From: JAXGMV01 sp040772085
Lineage (GTDB): Bacteria; Chloroflexota; Anaerolineae; Anaerolineales; Anaerolineaceae
Length of the DNA: 64,000 bases
Direction of reading: 5' to 3'
Assembly: GCA_040772085.1 (NCBI GenBank)
Contig: JAXGYU010000001.1
Span: 682,001-746,000 of the forward strand
Shown: one piece after another, positions 41,591 to 50,341 of the stretch
How the letters are laid out: each line of letters begins with the position of its first letter
Position numbering within the stretch: the first letter of the stretch is position 1
Position numbers and translations under genes: made by a program
Notes under the pieces: model-generated
Seen by the model: only the letters and a program-made list of their open reading frames with translations
Database searches by the model: none
What the model was told of the DNA's origin: nothing

Positions 41591-42895
41591 GTGGTCAAAC
41601 CTACCAAAGTATTGGCTGGCGTGCTGATCGTGCTGGCAGTCGCGATTGCCGGTTACCTCTGGTCGCGCTCGCCAGTGTTCACCCGTGCCATTTACCTGAT
41701 TATTGGCCTGGTATTAGCCTCATGGCTGATTGCCAGCCGGGCATTCAACCGCCTTCAGGTCAACCGTTATTCGAGGGGCAACAAAGGTGAGCTGGGTCAG
41801 GTGTTTGAAGAGGTGTATGAACTGGCGAACCGCAGCAAGCTGAGCAAACTCTGGCTTGAGGTTGAGGACGGCAGCAAGCTGCCTGGCAGCGGCGGCAAGC
41901 GTGTGCTCTCAACCATCAGAGCTAACACCAACCGTAATTTCTCAAGCTACACAATGCTTTCGCGAAGGGGCCAATTCTATTTGGGACCCACCAGACTGGT
42001 CGCCGGCGATCCGTTTGGCTTGTTCAGGGCGGTCAAGGAATTTGCCGGCAGCCAGAGCCTGATTGTTCTGCCGCACCTTTACCGGCTCGATCAATTTCCG
42101 GGTCCGTTGGGCATGCTTCAGGGCGGACATATCAGCCGGCGAAAAACGCCGGAATCGGTGCCCCCGAACGTCACGGGCATCCGCGAGCATCGCCCCGGCG
42201 ATCCGCTCAACCGCATCCACTGGCCGACGACTGCCCGGCGCGACCGGTTGATGGTCAAGGAGTTCGAGCAGGACCCTCACAGCGATGTCTGGCTGATCCT
42301 TGACGCGCATTCGCTGACCAATGTTGACCACGACGAAGACACAACCACTGTCCTTGAGACGATCCCGTTGTGGTGGCTGCAGAAGAATGAATACCAGTTG
42401 CCCAAGAGTACCTTCGAATACGGCGCGTCTATTGCCGGCTCACTGGCGCGCTATTACACCTCACGCGAGCAAATGCTGGGCTTTATTACCTCAGCGCAAA
42501 AGCGGCTGGTTATCCCGATGGACAGGGGCGAGCGCCAGCAGTTGAAAATTCTGGAGACGCTGGCTTTTGTCGAGCCGGTAGGGAAGGTGCCGATCTCGGC
42601 AGTCATCGACTCACATCTCAAATTTATCCAGCGCGGCAGCTCGGTCATCATCATCACCGCGACCGCGCATCAGGCGCTGTTGACCGCTATCGCTTCCCTG
42701 TTAAGGCAGGCGATAAGTCCGCTGGTGATCCTGATGGATACGACCAGCTTCGGCGCGCAATGGCAAAACCAGGAGGTTTACGCGTCCCTCCTGGCCTGGA
42801 AAATACCTACAATACGGATTGAATATGGTGACGATCTAGGCGCCAAGTTGCAAAAAAGTAGCATAAATGCGTATAGTCGTCAAGGTTGGTCTTAA
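41591..42895 (+). CDS. DUF58 domain membrane protein, MoxR partner
   Basis: The 434-residue protein has two N-terminal membrane helices (about 5-47), a cytoplasmic beta-rich region, and the DUF58 motif GIREHRPGDPLNRIHWPTTA followed by LMVKEFEQDP, then a vWA-like C-terminal domain. Its GTG start immediately follows the moxR stop. MoxR-DUF58 pairs are common, with roles in envelope or metal-centre assembly that are poorly defined. The transglutaminase gene that often follows is absent. Its end overlaps the convergent lon gene by 4 bases. Confidence 0.88.
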   Translation: MVKPTKVLAGVLIVLAVAIAGYLWSRSPVFTRAIYLIIGLVLASWLIASRAFNRLQVNRYSRGNKGELGQVFEEVYELANRSKLSKLWLEVEDGSKLPGSGGKRVLSTIRANTNRNFSSYTMLSRRGQFYLGPTRLVAGDPFGLFRAVKEFAGSQSLIVLPHLYRLDQFPGPLGMLQGGHISRRKTPESVPPNVTGIREHRPGDPLNRIHWPTTARRDRLMVKEFEQDPHSDVWLILDAHSLTNVDHDEDTTTVLETIPLWWLQKNEYQLPKSTFEYGASIAGSLARYYTSREQMLGFITSAQKRLVIPMDRGERQQLKILETLAFVEPVGKVPISAVIDSHLKFIQRGSSVIIITATAHQALLTAIASLLRQAISPLVILMDTTSFGAQWQNQEVYASLLAWKIPTIRIEYGDDLGAKLQKSSINAYSRQGWS

Positions 42896-45408
42896 GCGGA
42901 CGGAGATTCCGCGAACGCCTCCCGCAACGCGTCATCAATCGTATCAATGAGTTTGAAATCAATATCCTGCCTGATATCCTCGGGCAAATCCTCAAGGTCG
43001 AGTTCGTTCTGTCTTGGCAGCAGAATGGTTTTCAACCCAGCCCGATGTGCCGCGAGGACTTTTTCCTTGATGCCGCCAACCGGCATCACCAGACCACGCA
43101 AGGTGATCTCTCCGGTCATGCCCAGTTTGTCCCTTATCAACTGATTCTTGAAGAGCGAGTAGAGCGCGGTCACAATTGTCACGCCCGCCGACGGTCCGTC
43201 CTTCGGTACCGCACCGCTGGGGATGTGCAGGTGAATGTCGCTCTTGTTAATCTGCTCGATATCAAGCCCCAGGTGATCGGCGTGCGATTTCAGATAACTC
43301 AAGGCAGCCTGCGCCGATTCTTCCATCACCTTGCCAACAGAACCGGTGATCTTGAAGCCTTTCTCGCCGGGCATGCGGGTCGCCTCGATGAAGAGGATGT
43401 CACCGCCGAATTGTGTCCATGCCAGCCCGGTCGCGACGCCAGGCACGGATGTCCGCAGCGCGACCTCCTGTTCTTCGGGAAAATGCGGCTTGCCCAGCAG
43501 GTCGCGCACATTTTCCGACGTGACGGTCTTGCTGTCGGTGATGCCCTTGCTGATGTCGACGGCGATGCGCCGGAAAATACTGCCGATTTCACGCTCAAGA
43601 TTACGGACGCCGGACTCACGTGTGTAATTGCGGATTATAGTCCGCAGCGCGGAGTCATCGACGCTGACCTCGTCCGCAAACAGGCCGTTCTCGCGTAATT
43701 GACGCGGGATCAGGTACTTGTCAGCGATGGCGATTTTCTCCCGTTCTGTGTATCCCGCGAGCTGAATGATCTCCATCCGGTCACGCAGTGGCAGCGGGAT
43801 CGTATCCAGGGTGTTGGCGGTTGTAATAAACATGACCTTGGAGAGGTCAAACGCAACTTCCAGATAATGGTCGCGGAATTCTGCGTTCTGTTCAGGGTCG
43901 AGGACTTCCAGCAAGGCGGAAGCCGGATCGCCATGGAAATCACTGCTCAGCTTGTCGATCTCATCCAGCATGAAAACCGGATTGTTGGTGTCGACACGGC
44001 GCAGGGATTGAATGATCTTGCCTGGCAGCGCGCCGATATAGGTCCGCCGATGACCGCGGATCTCTGCCTCATCACGGATGCCGCCGAGAGAAATGCGCAC
44101 AAATTTGCGGTCGAGCGCGCGGGCAATCGATTTGCCTAGCGAGGTCTTGCCCACACCGGGCGGGCCGATGAAGCACAGGATCGCGCCGCTGCGGTCGCGC
44201 CGCATCGTGTCAGCGGGCATCTCTTCAAACGCGTCCTGCCGCTCAAGTTTCAGCTTGCGGACAGCCAGGAAGCCGATAATCCGCTCCTTGACATCCTTCA
44301 GGCCGTAATGGTCTTCGTCCAGCACCTGCGCCGCGTGGGCGATATCCAGGTCGTCAATCGTTTCCTTTTTCCATGGCAGCGAAACCAGCCAGTCGATATA
44401 GGTCCGGATAACACCGTACTCAGCGGCGGCAGTCGGCAGTTTGGATAGGCGGTCCAGCTCACGTTCAGCCTGTTCGCGCGCTTCTGCCGGCGGATCAGCC
44501 TCCTCCAGCTTTGCCCGCAGTGATTCGACCTCACGCGTCTGCTCATCCTCTTCGCCCAGCTCCTTGCGGATTGCCTTGAGCTGCTCACGCAGGAAGTATT
44601 CGCGCTGGACCTTGTCGATCTCGGAGCGTGCTTCATTCTGGATTTTCTGACCTATCTCCAGCACATCCTTCTCGCGTGCCAGGATGCCGATCAATTTTTT
44701 CAGTTTCTCATGCGCGGAGTCAAGTTCAAGCAGCTCCTGCGCTTCGGTCAACTCCATACGCAGAAAGTTGGCGATGGTGTAGACAGTCTGCAGCGGTTCG
44801 CTGAGGACAGAGATTGAGGCGACCAGCTCCTTCGGAATGGAAGGCACCAGCTCGGCGATCTGTTCAAACTGATCCCGCGCGTTACGGGCAATGGCTTCGA
44901 TCTCGATGCCGGTTTCCACCGTCTCAGGAATAAGCTTGATCGAAGCGGTCAGGTAGGGCTCCGTCTGGGTGTATTCAACAACCTCGAAACGGGCGATGCC
45001 CTGAACCAGCAGGCGGATAGTGTTATCGGATGCCCGGAACAGGCGGTGAATAATGGCGACAGTACCCCGCTGGTAGAGGTCCTCGGGTTTGGGGTTTTCT
45101 TCTTCCGGCGCTTTGGACGCGACCAGACCGACCATTCTGGAGCCGATCGATACGTCATCGACCAGTTTGACGGAGCGCGGTTGACCTATGGTCAGCGGGA
45201 CGGCAGTCTCTGGATAGACGACCAGTCCGCGCAGTGGCAGGATCGGCAGGCGGTCAGGGATAGGTGTCGTGTCAGCCTGTCTCGCCTGCTCAGCATCAGG
45301 GTCACCAGCAGGCAAGTTTGTCTCCGGCTGGGGTGTCTCCTGATTTGTTTCAGCCGTTTCCGGCAATTCGTTATCGGGTTGTAATTTATCTTCAAATTCG
45401 TTTGACAT
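42892..45408 (-). CDS. lon: ATP-dependent protease Lon
   Basis: The 838-residue protein has an acidic 50-residue extension, the Lon N-domain (LPILPLRGLVVYPETAVPLT), the AAA+ module with ILCFIGPPGVGKTSLGKSIA and PVFMLDEIDKLSSDFHGDPA, and the protease domain with IPSGAVPKDGPSAGVTIVTA carrying the catalytic Ser, plus the later Lys in GGIKEKVLAAHRAG. It degrades misfolded and regulatory proteins. It lies 9 bases downstream of an Hsp20 gene, which makes a protein-quality operon. The N-terminal extension is Gln/Glu/Pro-rich and probably disordered. Confidence 0.97.
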   Translation of the reverse strand: MSNEFEDKLQPDNELPETAETNQETPQPETNLPAGDPDAEQARQADTTPIPDRLPILPLRGLVVYPETAVPLTIGQPRSVKLVDDVSIGSRMVGLVASKAPEEENPKPEDLYQRGTVAIIHRLFRASDNTIRLLVQGIARFEVVEYTQTEPYLTASIKLIPETVETGIEIEAIARNARDQFEQIAELVPSIPKELVASISVLSEPLQTVYTIANFLRMELTEAQELLELDSAHEKLKKLIGILAREKDVLEIGQKIQNEARSEIDKVQREYFLREQLKAIRKELGEEDEQTREVESLRAKLEEADPPAEAREQAERELDRLSKLPTAAAEYGVIRTYIDWLVSLPWKKETIDDLDIAHAAQVLDEDHYGLKDVKERIIGFLAVRKLKLERQDAFEEMPADTMRRDRSGAILCFIGPPGVGKTSLGKSIARALDRKFVRISLGGIRDEAEIRGHRRTYIGALPGKIIQSLRRVDTNNPVFMLDEIDKLSSDFHGDPASALLEVLDPEQNAEFRDHYLEVAFDLSKVMFITTANTLDTIPLPLRDRMEIIQLAGYTEREKIAIADKYLIPRQLRENGLFADEVSVDDSALRTIIRNYTRESGVRNLEREIGSIFRRIAVDISKGITDSKTVTSENVRDLLGKPHFPEEQEVALRTSVPGVATGLAWTQFGGDILFIEATRMPGEKGFKITGSVGKVMEESAQAALSYLKSHADHLGLDIEQINKSDIHLHIPSGAVPKDGPSAGVTIVTALYSLFKNQLIRDKLGMTGEITLRGLVMPVGGIKEKVLAAHRAGLKTILLPRQNELDLEDLPEDIRQDIDFKLIDTIDDALREAFAESPSA

Positions 45409-45417
45409 AAGGCACTC

Positions 45418-45759
45418 TTAAATAATTTTGATTGTTTTAATATTGATTCTTGTCGGCTGGACTTTTGGCAACGTCAGCAAAAGAAAGCCGTCGTGATATT
45501 CCGCGTTAGCCCGCGCGATGTCAACTGAGGCGTTGATCTCGACCTGGGAGGCAAACTCTCCATAGCGGATCTCGATCTGGCGAAAAACATCCTGTACCGA
45601 GGTATCCTGTCTGAAACCGGTAATCGTGAGGATATTACGTTCGAAGTTGATATCAAAGTCTTCAACGCGCATGCCGGCAATCTCCATACGAACGGTCACC
45701 TCATGTTCATTTTCATACACATCAGTTGGCGGCTGCCAATAACGGGTTCTACTGTTCAT
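45418..45759 (-). CDS. small heat-shock protein, Hsp20/alpha-crystallin
   Basis: The 113-residue protein is an alpha-crystallin domain: PPTDVYENEHEVTVRMEIAG, DFDINFERNILTITGFRQ and ANAEYHDGFLLLTLPKVQP, with the Leu-rich end typical of small heat-shock proteins. It holds unfolding proteins in a refoldable state. AGGAGTT precedes the ATG. A 20-bp perfect palindrome ends at the ribosome binding site, a likely control element for the hsp20-lon operon. Confidence 0.93.
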   Translation of the reverse strand: MNSRTRYWQPPTDVYENEHEVTVRMEIAGMRVEDFDINFERNILTITGFRQDTSVQDVFRQIEIRYGEFASQVEINASVDIARANAEYHDGFLLLTLPKVQPTRINIKTIKII

Positions 45760-45768
45760 GGTGAACTC

Positions 45769-45788
45769 CTGTAATCATATGATTACAG
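45769..45788. promoter_or_regulatory. 20-bp perfect palindrome at the hsp20 ribosome binding site
   Basis: CTGTAATCATATGATTACAG runs into GGAGTT on the minus strand, so its last CAG is shared with AGGAG. It does not match CIRCE or the HspR box. It could be a repressor operator, or in RNA an 8-bp hairpin with an AUAU loop that partly hides the ribosome binding site. Confidence 0.65.
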
Positions 45789-45848
45789 TATTACATATTT
45801 TTATAAATTAATTATCAGAAAATGGTGATGCTTTGGCTGGAACTTGAG

Positions 45849-45922
45849 TGGGCGGGACAGGACTCGAACCTGCGACCCCATCCTTGTAAGGGATGTGCTC
45901 TAACCAACTGAGCTACCCGCCC
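45849..45922 (-). tRNA. tRNA-Val (UAC anticodon)
   Basis: The minus strand gives a full cloverleaf of 74 nt. The acceptor stem is GGGCGGG/CCCGCCC, the D arm TAGCTCAGTTGGTTAGAGC, the anticodon stem CATCC/GGATG with loop CTTACAA (anticodon TAC), and the T arm GCAGGTTCGAACCTG. No CCA is encoded. It stands alone between hsp20 and a hypothetical gene. Confidence 0.97.
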
Positions 45923-45955
45923 TCAGGTGCTGAATTATATCAAATTTCCATCCTG

Positions 45956-46756
45956 CTACCGCAGGTCGATGGGGTGGCCAATGCGCAGGGTTGCCTGAAA
46001 CCCTTCACGCGTGAGATCCAGGTATAGCCCGTTGATCAAAAGCGTTTGGCGCAGGCTCTCGGCGGAGGTCATCGGCGCAAACCAACCCTTAAGATCAGCG
46101 ATCAGTTGCTCCTGGGTCGCGGGGGAGGCTGTTGATTGGGGCGTTGGCGCTGCCAGTGTCGGCAGCGGCGTCGTCTCCTGACCTGGTACTGGCGGCGTGG
46201 ACGTCTTCGGCATCTGCATCGTTGGCGTGACAGTAATTTCAATCTCAGCCAGCAATGGAATAGCCGCGATAAAACTAAAATAGTCGATCACCAGCTTGCT
46301 GTCGAGTTCGGATTCGGATCTGACATCAAGCAGGATGGTGTCGACCTGCTTGGCAGAGAAACCAGCCAGATCAGCCTTGAGCGTCAGCCCCTCGAATTCA
46401 TAAAAGCAGTTGGCAGCATAGACGCTGTCTTCACCAGGTTCATAACCGCTGCATGTGAAGCCTCTCTCCATCAGAGGCGTCAGCACTTCCGCGGCTTGCA
46501 GTTCAGGGATGGCCGGCATTAAGCGCCTTTGGGCGAATTGAGGCGTTAGCGTGATGGTCGGCGTGCCGGTTGGGTAACGGGTGCGGGTTATTGTGGCAGT
46601 AGGAGGTTGTTCAGTGGGGATATTCCGGGCGACGTAAAAATCCGCGACGCAGGCAAAAACCATGATGATAATGGTGACAAGTGCCAGAATATAGACAACT
46701 TTATCTAGTTTCGCTGGAAGTCCGGGAGCGGACTTTTCTGGCTCAGTCTGGCTCAT
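45956..46756 (-). CDS. hypothetical membrane-anchored protein with Thr-Pro linkers
   Basis: About 266 residues from the ATG at 46756. A cytoplasmic N-terminus (1-22) leads to a membrane helix (VVYILALVTIIIMVFACVAD), a Thr/Pro linker, a globular part with three cysteines (FTCSGYEPGEDSVYAANCFY) around 95-190, a second Pro/Thr linker, and a short C-terminal domain (LIADLKGWFAPMTSAESLRQ). Not recognised. Two similarly built repeats of about 75 residues may flank the second linker. It is divergent from the FAH-family gene across a 9-bp inverted repeat. Confidence 0.7.
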   Translation of the reverse strand: MSQTEPEKSAPGLPAKLDKVVYILALVTIIIMVFACVADFYVARNIPTEQPPTATITRTRYPTGTPTITLTPQFAQRRLMPAIPELQAAEVLTPLMERGFTCSGYEPGEDSVYAANCFYEFEGLTLKADLAGFSAKQVDTILLDVRSESELDSKLVIDYFSFIAAIPLLAEIEITVTPTMQMPKTSTPPVPGQETTPLPTLAAPTPQSTASPATQEQLIADLKGWFAPMTSAESLRQTLLINGLYLDLTREGFQATLRIGHPIDLR

Positions 46757-46763
46757 GATGGCT

Positions 46764-46789
46764 AAGTGTAGCATAATCGTGCTACACTT
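46764..46789. promoter_or_regulatory. 9-bp inverted repeat between divergent genes
   Basis: AAGTGTAGC and GCTACACTT flank an 8-bp spacer. Each arm contains TACACT in the outward direction, a usable -10 for each divergent gene, so the repeat may be an operator or simply paired promoters. Confidence 0.5.
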
Positions 46790-46821
46790 TTATCAACAAC
46801 ATTCTCTTTTTGGAGTTGAAT

Positions 46822-47589
46822 ATGCGCTTCCTAAGATATCGCGAATTTTCCGGCACGGAAAAATATGGCTGGCTGCTCGGTGACAAAGTCGGTGAGGTAG
46901 AGGGTGATATTTTCAGTGAGTACCGCCGCAAGGAAGCCATGCTGGATTTGAAATCAGTCAAACTCTTACCGCCTGTCGTCCCGAATAAGATCATTGGCGT
47001 GGGCATAAATTACATGGGTCATGTACGCGAAATGGGCGGCGTGGTGCCTGAGATCCCGCCTATCTTTCTCAAGCCCAACACAACGCTGATCGGCGACGGG
47101 GATACAATCATCATGCCGCCGCAATCAAATCAGGTAGAGCACGAAGCTGAACTGGCAGTGGTTATCGGCAAGAAGGGGCGCTGGATCACCGCAGAAAATG
47201 TCGAAGCTTACATATTTGGCTACACCTGTGCCGGTGATATTACTGCCCGTGACCTGCAGCATAAAGATGGGCAATGGACGCGTTCCAAGGGGTTCGACAC
47301 CTTCTGTCCGGTCGGACCATGGATCGAGACGGACCTGGATGTCTCGGATGTAATGCTTTCTGCCCACTTGAACGGTGAAATGCGCCAGATGGTGTCAACC
47401 AAAGAAATGATTTATACGGTCAAGCAGCTCGTAGTTTACGTCTCCTCGATCATGACACTCGAGCCGGGTGATCTGATCCTGACAGGGACACCGGCTGGCG
47501 TCAGTCCGATGCGCGATGGCGACAAATTGACGATCAGAATCGATGGCATTGGCGAGCTGAACAACCCGGTTAAGGCATCAACGCATTAA
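46822..47589 (+). CDS. fumarylacetoacetate hydrolase family protein
   Basis: About 255 residues from the ATG at 46822, with GGAG 6 nt upstream. The metal-binding region VEHEAELAVVIGKKG, the block GYTCAGDITARDLQHKDGQW and the C-terminal PGDLILTGTPAGVSPM are typical of the FAH superfamily, which includes acylpyruvate hydrolases and 2-hydroxyhepta-2,4-diene-1,7-dioate isomerases. The reaction is probably hydrolysis or decarboxylation of a beta-diketo acid; the substrate is open. The small N-terminal domain (to about 60) is typical of the bacterial two-domain form. Confidence 0.9.
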   Translation: MRFLRYREFSGTEKYGWLLGDKVGEVEGDIFSEYRRKEAMLDLKSVKLLPPVVPNKIIGVGINYMGHVREMGGVVPEIPPIFLKPNTTLIGDGDTIIMPPQSNQVEHEAELAVVIGKKGRWITAENVEAYIFGYTCAGDITARDLQHKDGQWTRSKGFDTFCPVGPWIETDLDVSDVMLSAHLNGEMRQMVSTKEMIYTVKQLVVYVSSIMTLEPGDLILTGTPAGVSPMRDGDKLTIRIDGIGELNNPVKASTH

Positions 47590-47624
47590 TTTTTTATCAG
47601 GGTCTATACGTCGTTAAAGAGCGC

Positions 47625-47633
47625 TGATATAAT
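47625..47633 (+). promoter_or_regulatory. extended -10 promoter of yebC-ruvC-trmH-ruvA
   Basis: TGATATAAT, identical to the rmlA promoter element, lies 45 nt before the yebC ATG. No clear -35 is present. Confidence 0.6.
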
Positions 47634-47678
47634 TTCTACGCTAATTTATCGAGGGTCTCCCTGGAAGGAGCTGGAACA

Positions 47679-48434
47679 ATGTCTGGACATAATAAGTGGT
47701 CAACGATCAAACGAAAGAAAGGTGTAGCCGACGCCAAGAAGGGTCAGGCATTCACCCGACTCGCCAAAGAAATCGCGCTTGCTGCCAAAGATGGCGGAGG
47801 CGATCCTGATGCCAACATGCGGCTGCGCTTAGCCGTTGACAAAGCCAAAGCTTCCAACATGCCGAAAGACTCCATCGACCGCGCCATCAAACGCGGCACA
47901 GGTGAAGACAAGGAAGGCATGAATTATGAAGAGATCTCCTATGAAGGCTACGGGCCGCATGGCGTTGCCGTGATCATGAATTGTGTCACTGAGAACCGCA
48001 ACCGCACCGTCGCGGAAATCCGACACATACTCAGCCGTTCCGGCGGCTCACTCGGTGAGGCTGGTTCAGTCGGCTGGCAGTTCAAGAAAGCCGCTGTATT
48101 CGAAATTGACGGTCAGGGCGCGAATTTTGATTCCGTTTTTGAGCTCGCTGTTGATGGCGGTGCGGATGATGTGACCGAGGAAGACGGCAGCATCTATATC
48201 ACCGCGCCAGTCGAAGCCTTCAAGGCGCTCAATACCCGGCTGATGCAAACCAAGCTGAAGGTCGAAGATGCCGGTTTGAAAATGCTGCCGAATCAGGAGA
48301 TGGAACTTCCGGTTGACCAGACGTTGCAGGTCATGAAGACCATCGAAGCGCTGGATGAGATGGACGATGTCCAGGAGGTTTTCCACAATTTGAAGGTATC
48401 CGATGAGGTTCTGGCAGCCCTAGAGGCTGAGTAG
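47679..48434 (+). CDS. YebC/PmpR family protein
   Basis: The 251-residue protein begins MSGHNKWSTIKRKKGVADAK and contains KDSIDRAIKRGTGEDKEG, YEGYGPHGVAVIMNCVTENR and the RSGGSLGEAGSVGWQFKKA segment. All match YebC, a three-domain protein described both as a transcription regulator and, more recently, as a translation factor for proline-rich stretches. AAGGAG precedes the ATG. It is followed by ruvC, as in many bacteria. Confidence 0.95.
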   Translation: MSGHNKWSTIKRKKGVADAKKGQAFTRLAKEIALAAKDGGGDPDANMRLRLAVDKAKASNMPKDSIDRAIKRGTGEDKEGMNYEEISYEGYGPHGVAVIMNCVTENRNRTVAEIRHILSRSGGSLGEAGSVGWQFKKAAVFEIDGQGANFDSVFELAVDGGADDVTEEDGSIYITAPVEAFKALNTRLMQTKLKVEDAGLKMLPNQEMELPVDQTLQVMKTIEALDEMDDVQEVFHNLKVSDEVLAALEAE

Positions 48435-48441
48435 TCCCGAA

Positions 48442-48939
48442 ATGCTGGTGATTGGGATAGACCCCGGAACCGCCATCACTGGCTTTGGCATCCTGGAGGA
48501 ACAACCCGGCGGCGGCATTCGAGCCATCGATTACGGCGTCATCAGAACGAAGACCGAACAATCCCAACCTGAGAGGCTCCTGGCGTTACAGCAGGACCTG
48601 CTCAGGTTGGTTCTTAAGTATCAGCCGGCCGAAGCGGCAGTAGAGAAACTCTTCTTTCAGAAGAATGTCAAGACAGCACTGGCTGTGGGTGAAGCTCGCG
48701 GCGTTGTGCTGCTGACCCTGGCAATGCATCATATACCGCTGGCTGAATACACGCCCTCCGACGTCAAGCAGACGGTCGTTGGCTATGGAGCGGCTGAAAA
48801 GAAGCAGGTGCAATTCATGGTGACCGAATTGCTGAAACTTGAGTCAATACCGCAGCCCGATGACGCGGCCGACGCTTTGGCCATTGCCTTATGCCATCTG
48901 CATCATTACAAATACCGCGATCTGGCAGGTCTGCGATGA
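48442..48939 (+). CDS. ruvC: Holliday junction resolvase RuvC
   Basis: The 165-residue protein starts LVIGIDPGTAITGFGILEEQ, the RuvC signature with the first catalytic Asp, then AAVEKLFFQKNVKTALAVGE (second acidic residue), EYTPSDVKQTVVGYGAAEKK, and DDAADALAIALCHLHHY with the last acidic cluster. It cuts four-way junctions during recombination repair. Its last codons overlap the start of an rRNA methyltransferase gene by 4 bases. Confidence 0.96.
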   Translation: MLVIGIDPGTAITGFGILEEQPGGGIRAIDYGVIRTKTEQSQPERLLALQQDLLRLVLKYQPAEAAVEKLFFQKNVKTALAVGEARGVVLLTLAMHHIPLAEYTPSDVKQTVVGYGAAEKKQVQFMVTELLKLESIPQPDDAADALAIALCHLHHYKYRDLAGLR

Positions 48940-49769
48940 ACGTAATCACCAGTCCGGCAAACCACAATCTGACTGAGATCCGCCGGCTGCGCCAGAAGAA
49001 GGAACGCGTCAGCAGCGGGCTGGCTTACATTGAAGGTTTGCGCATAGTCACGGACGCGCTCAGGCAATCTGAAGGCAATGTGCAGACTTTGATCTATAGC
49101 CCCGAGCTGTTGACGAGCAAGTTTGGTCTGGAGCTGGTTGAGCGCAGCTATCAGCAGGGGATGGAGATCTGGTCATTGAGTGCCAGCGCGTTCGGCTCGA
49201 TCTCACTGAAAGATGGACCGCAGGGGATTGCGGCGCTGATCAGGCAATCGTGGACTGCACCGACGGAAATTAATCCATCAGCACCACTCAATTTGATTCT
49301 GGCGCTGCACGAGATAGCCGATCCTGGCAATCTCGGAACGATCTTACGGACCGCCGACGCGGTTGGATGTCATGATATTCTCCTGATCGGTGATTCAACC
49401 GACCCCTATGATCCGACGGCAATCCGTGCCAGCATGGGGACTCTCTTCGCGCATCATATCGCTCGCTTGACCGCGCAGGAGTTCATTGACTGGCAAGCCT
49501 CAAGGCAAATTCCGCTTGTCGCTACATCTGACCAGGCGGAGGCCGACTATCATGGGTTCAGCTATCCGGATCCGCTTGTCCTGCTGATGGGTTCTGAGAG
49601 GCAAGGCTTGCCCCAGGAGTTGATGGACCTCTGCCAGAATATTGTCCGTATCCCGATGAACGGGATTGCTGATTCTCTCAATCTTTCTGTGGCGACCGCC
49701 GTGTTTTTATATGAAATCTACAATCACAGGCGCAGCACATCTGGTTTAGCCGCTGGAGGTGTTAAATGA
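48936..49769 (+). CDS. TrmH/SpoU family RNA methyltransferase
   Basis: The 277-residue protein has an N-terminal substrate-binding domain (LRQKKERVSSGLAYIEGLRI, as in RlmB/TsnR relatives) and a SpoU domain with ILALHEIADPGNLGTILRTA, LVLLMGSERQGLPQELMD and IPMNGIADSLNLSVATAVFL. It probably 2'-O-methylates a ribose of 23S rRNA. Its ATG overlaps the ruvC stop (ATGA) and its stop overlaps the ruvA ATG, so it is embedded in the ruvC-ruvA operon. Confidence 0.92.
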   Translation: MNVITSPANHNLTEIRRLRQKKERVSSGLAYIEGLRIVTDALRQSEGNVQTLIYSPELLTSKFGLELVERSYQQGMEIWSLSASAFGSISLKDGPQGIAALIRQSWTAPTEINPSAPLNLILALHEIADPGNLGTILRTADAVGCHDILLIGDSTDPYDPTAIRASMGTLFAHHIARLTAQEFIDWQASRQIPLVATSDQAEADYHGFSYPDPLVLLMGSERQGLPQELMDLCQNIVRIPMNGIADSLNLSVATAVFLYEIYNHRRSTSGLAAGGVK

Positions 49770-50341
49770 TCACAAATCTTCAGGGTGAAGTCATTGAGAA
49801 TGGTGAAAACTATCTGGTCGTGATGGTCAGCGGCATCGGATTCAGGGTCGCGGTGCCAGGCAGGACATCAGATGCCGCGCATATCGGTGTGCCGATTTTT
49901 CTCTACACGTCCTTTATCGTCCGTGAAGACGCACTGAGTTTGTATGGCTTCAGCAATGTAGAAGAGCGGGAATATTTTGAATTGCTGCTGGGCGTCAATG
50001 GCATCGGTCCGCGGCTGGCGTTGATGGTGATCTCAACATTGAATGTCGATACGATCCGGCGGGCTGTCTTTCAGGAGCAGCATGAGATCTTCAGCAGGGT
50101 GCCCGGAGTAGGCAAGAAAAACGCCCAGAAGATTATCCTGCATCTGCAAGGCAAGCTGAAGCCGCATGATCTGGAAATTGATGCGCTCAAACCTGACAGC
50201 GTCGACTCGCAGCTGATGGACGCGCTGATCGGCTTAGGGTACAGCGTCGTCGAAGCTCAGGCAGCCTTGCAAGGCTTGCCGAGAAACGCGCCTGAATCAG
50301 TTGAGGAAAGGCTAAGACTGGTTTTGCAGCAGCTCTCCTGA
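49766..50341 (+). CDS. ruvA: Holliday junction DNA helicase subunit RuvA
   Basis: The 191-residue protein begins MITNLQGEVIENGENYLVVM, with the OB-fold N-domain, two helix-hairpin-helix motifs (LLGVNGIGPRLALMVIS and FSRVPGVGKKNAQKIILHL) and the C-terminal domain III that binds RuvB (LMDALIGLGYSVVEAQAALQ). It targets RuvB to Holliday junctions. The ruvB gene is not in the window. The last 30 bases overlap the convergent transporter gene. Confidence 0.96.
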   Translation: MITNLQGEVIENGENYLVVMVSGIGFRVAVPGRTSDAAHIGVPIFLYTSFIVREDALSLYGFSNVEEREYFELLLGVNGIGPRLALMVISTLNVDTIRRAVFQEQHEIFSRVPGVGKKNAQKIILHLQGKLKPHDLEIDALKPDSVDSQLMDALIGLGYSVVEAQAALQGLPRNAPESVEERLRLVLQQLS

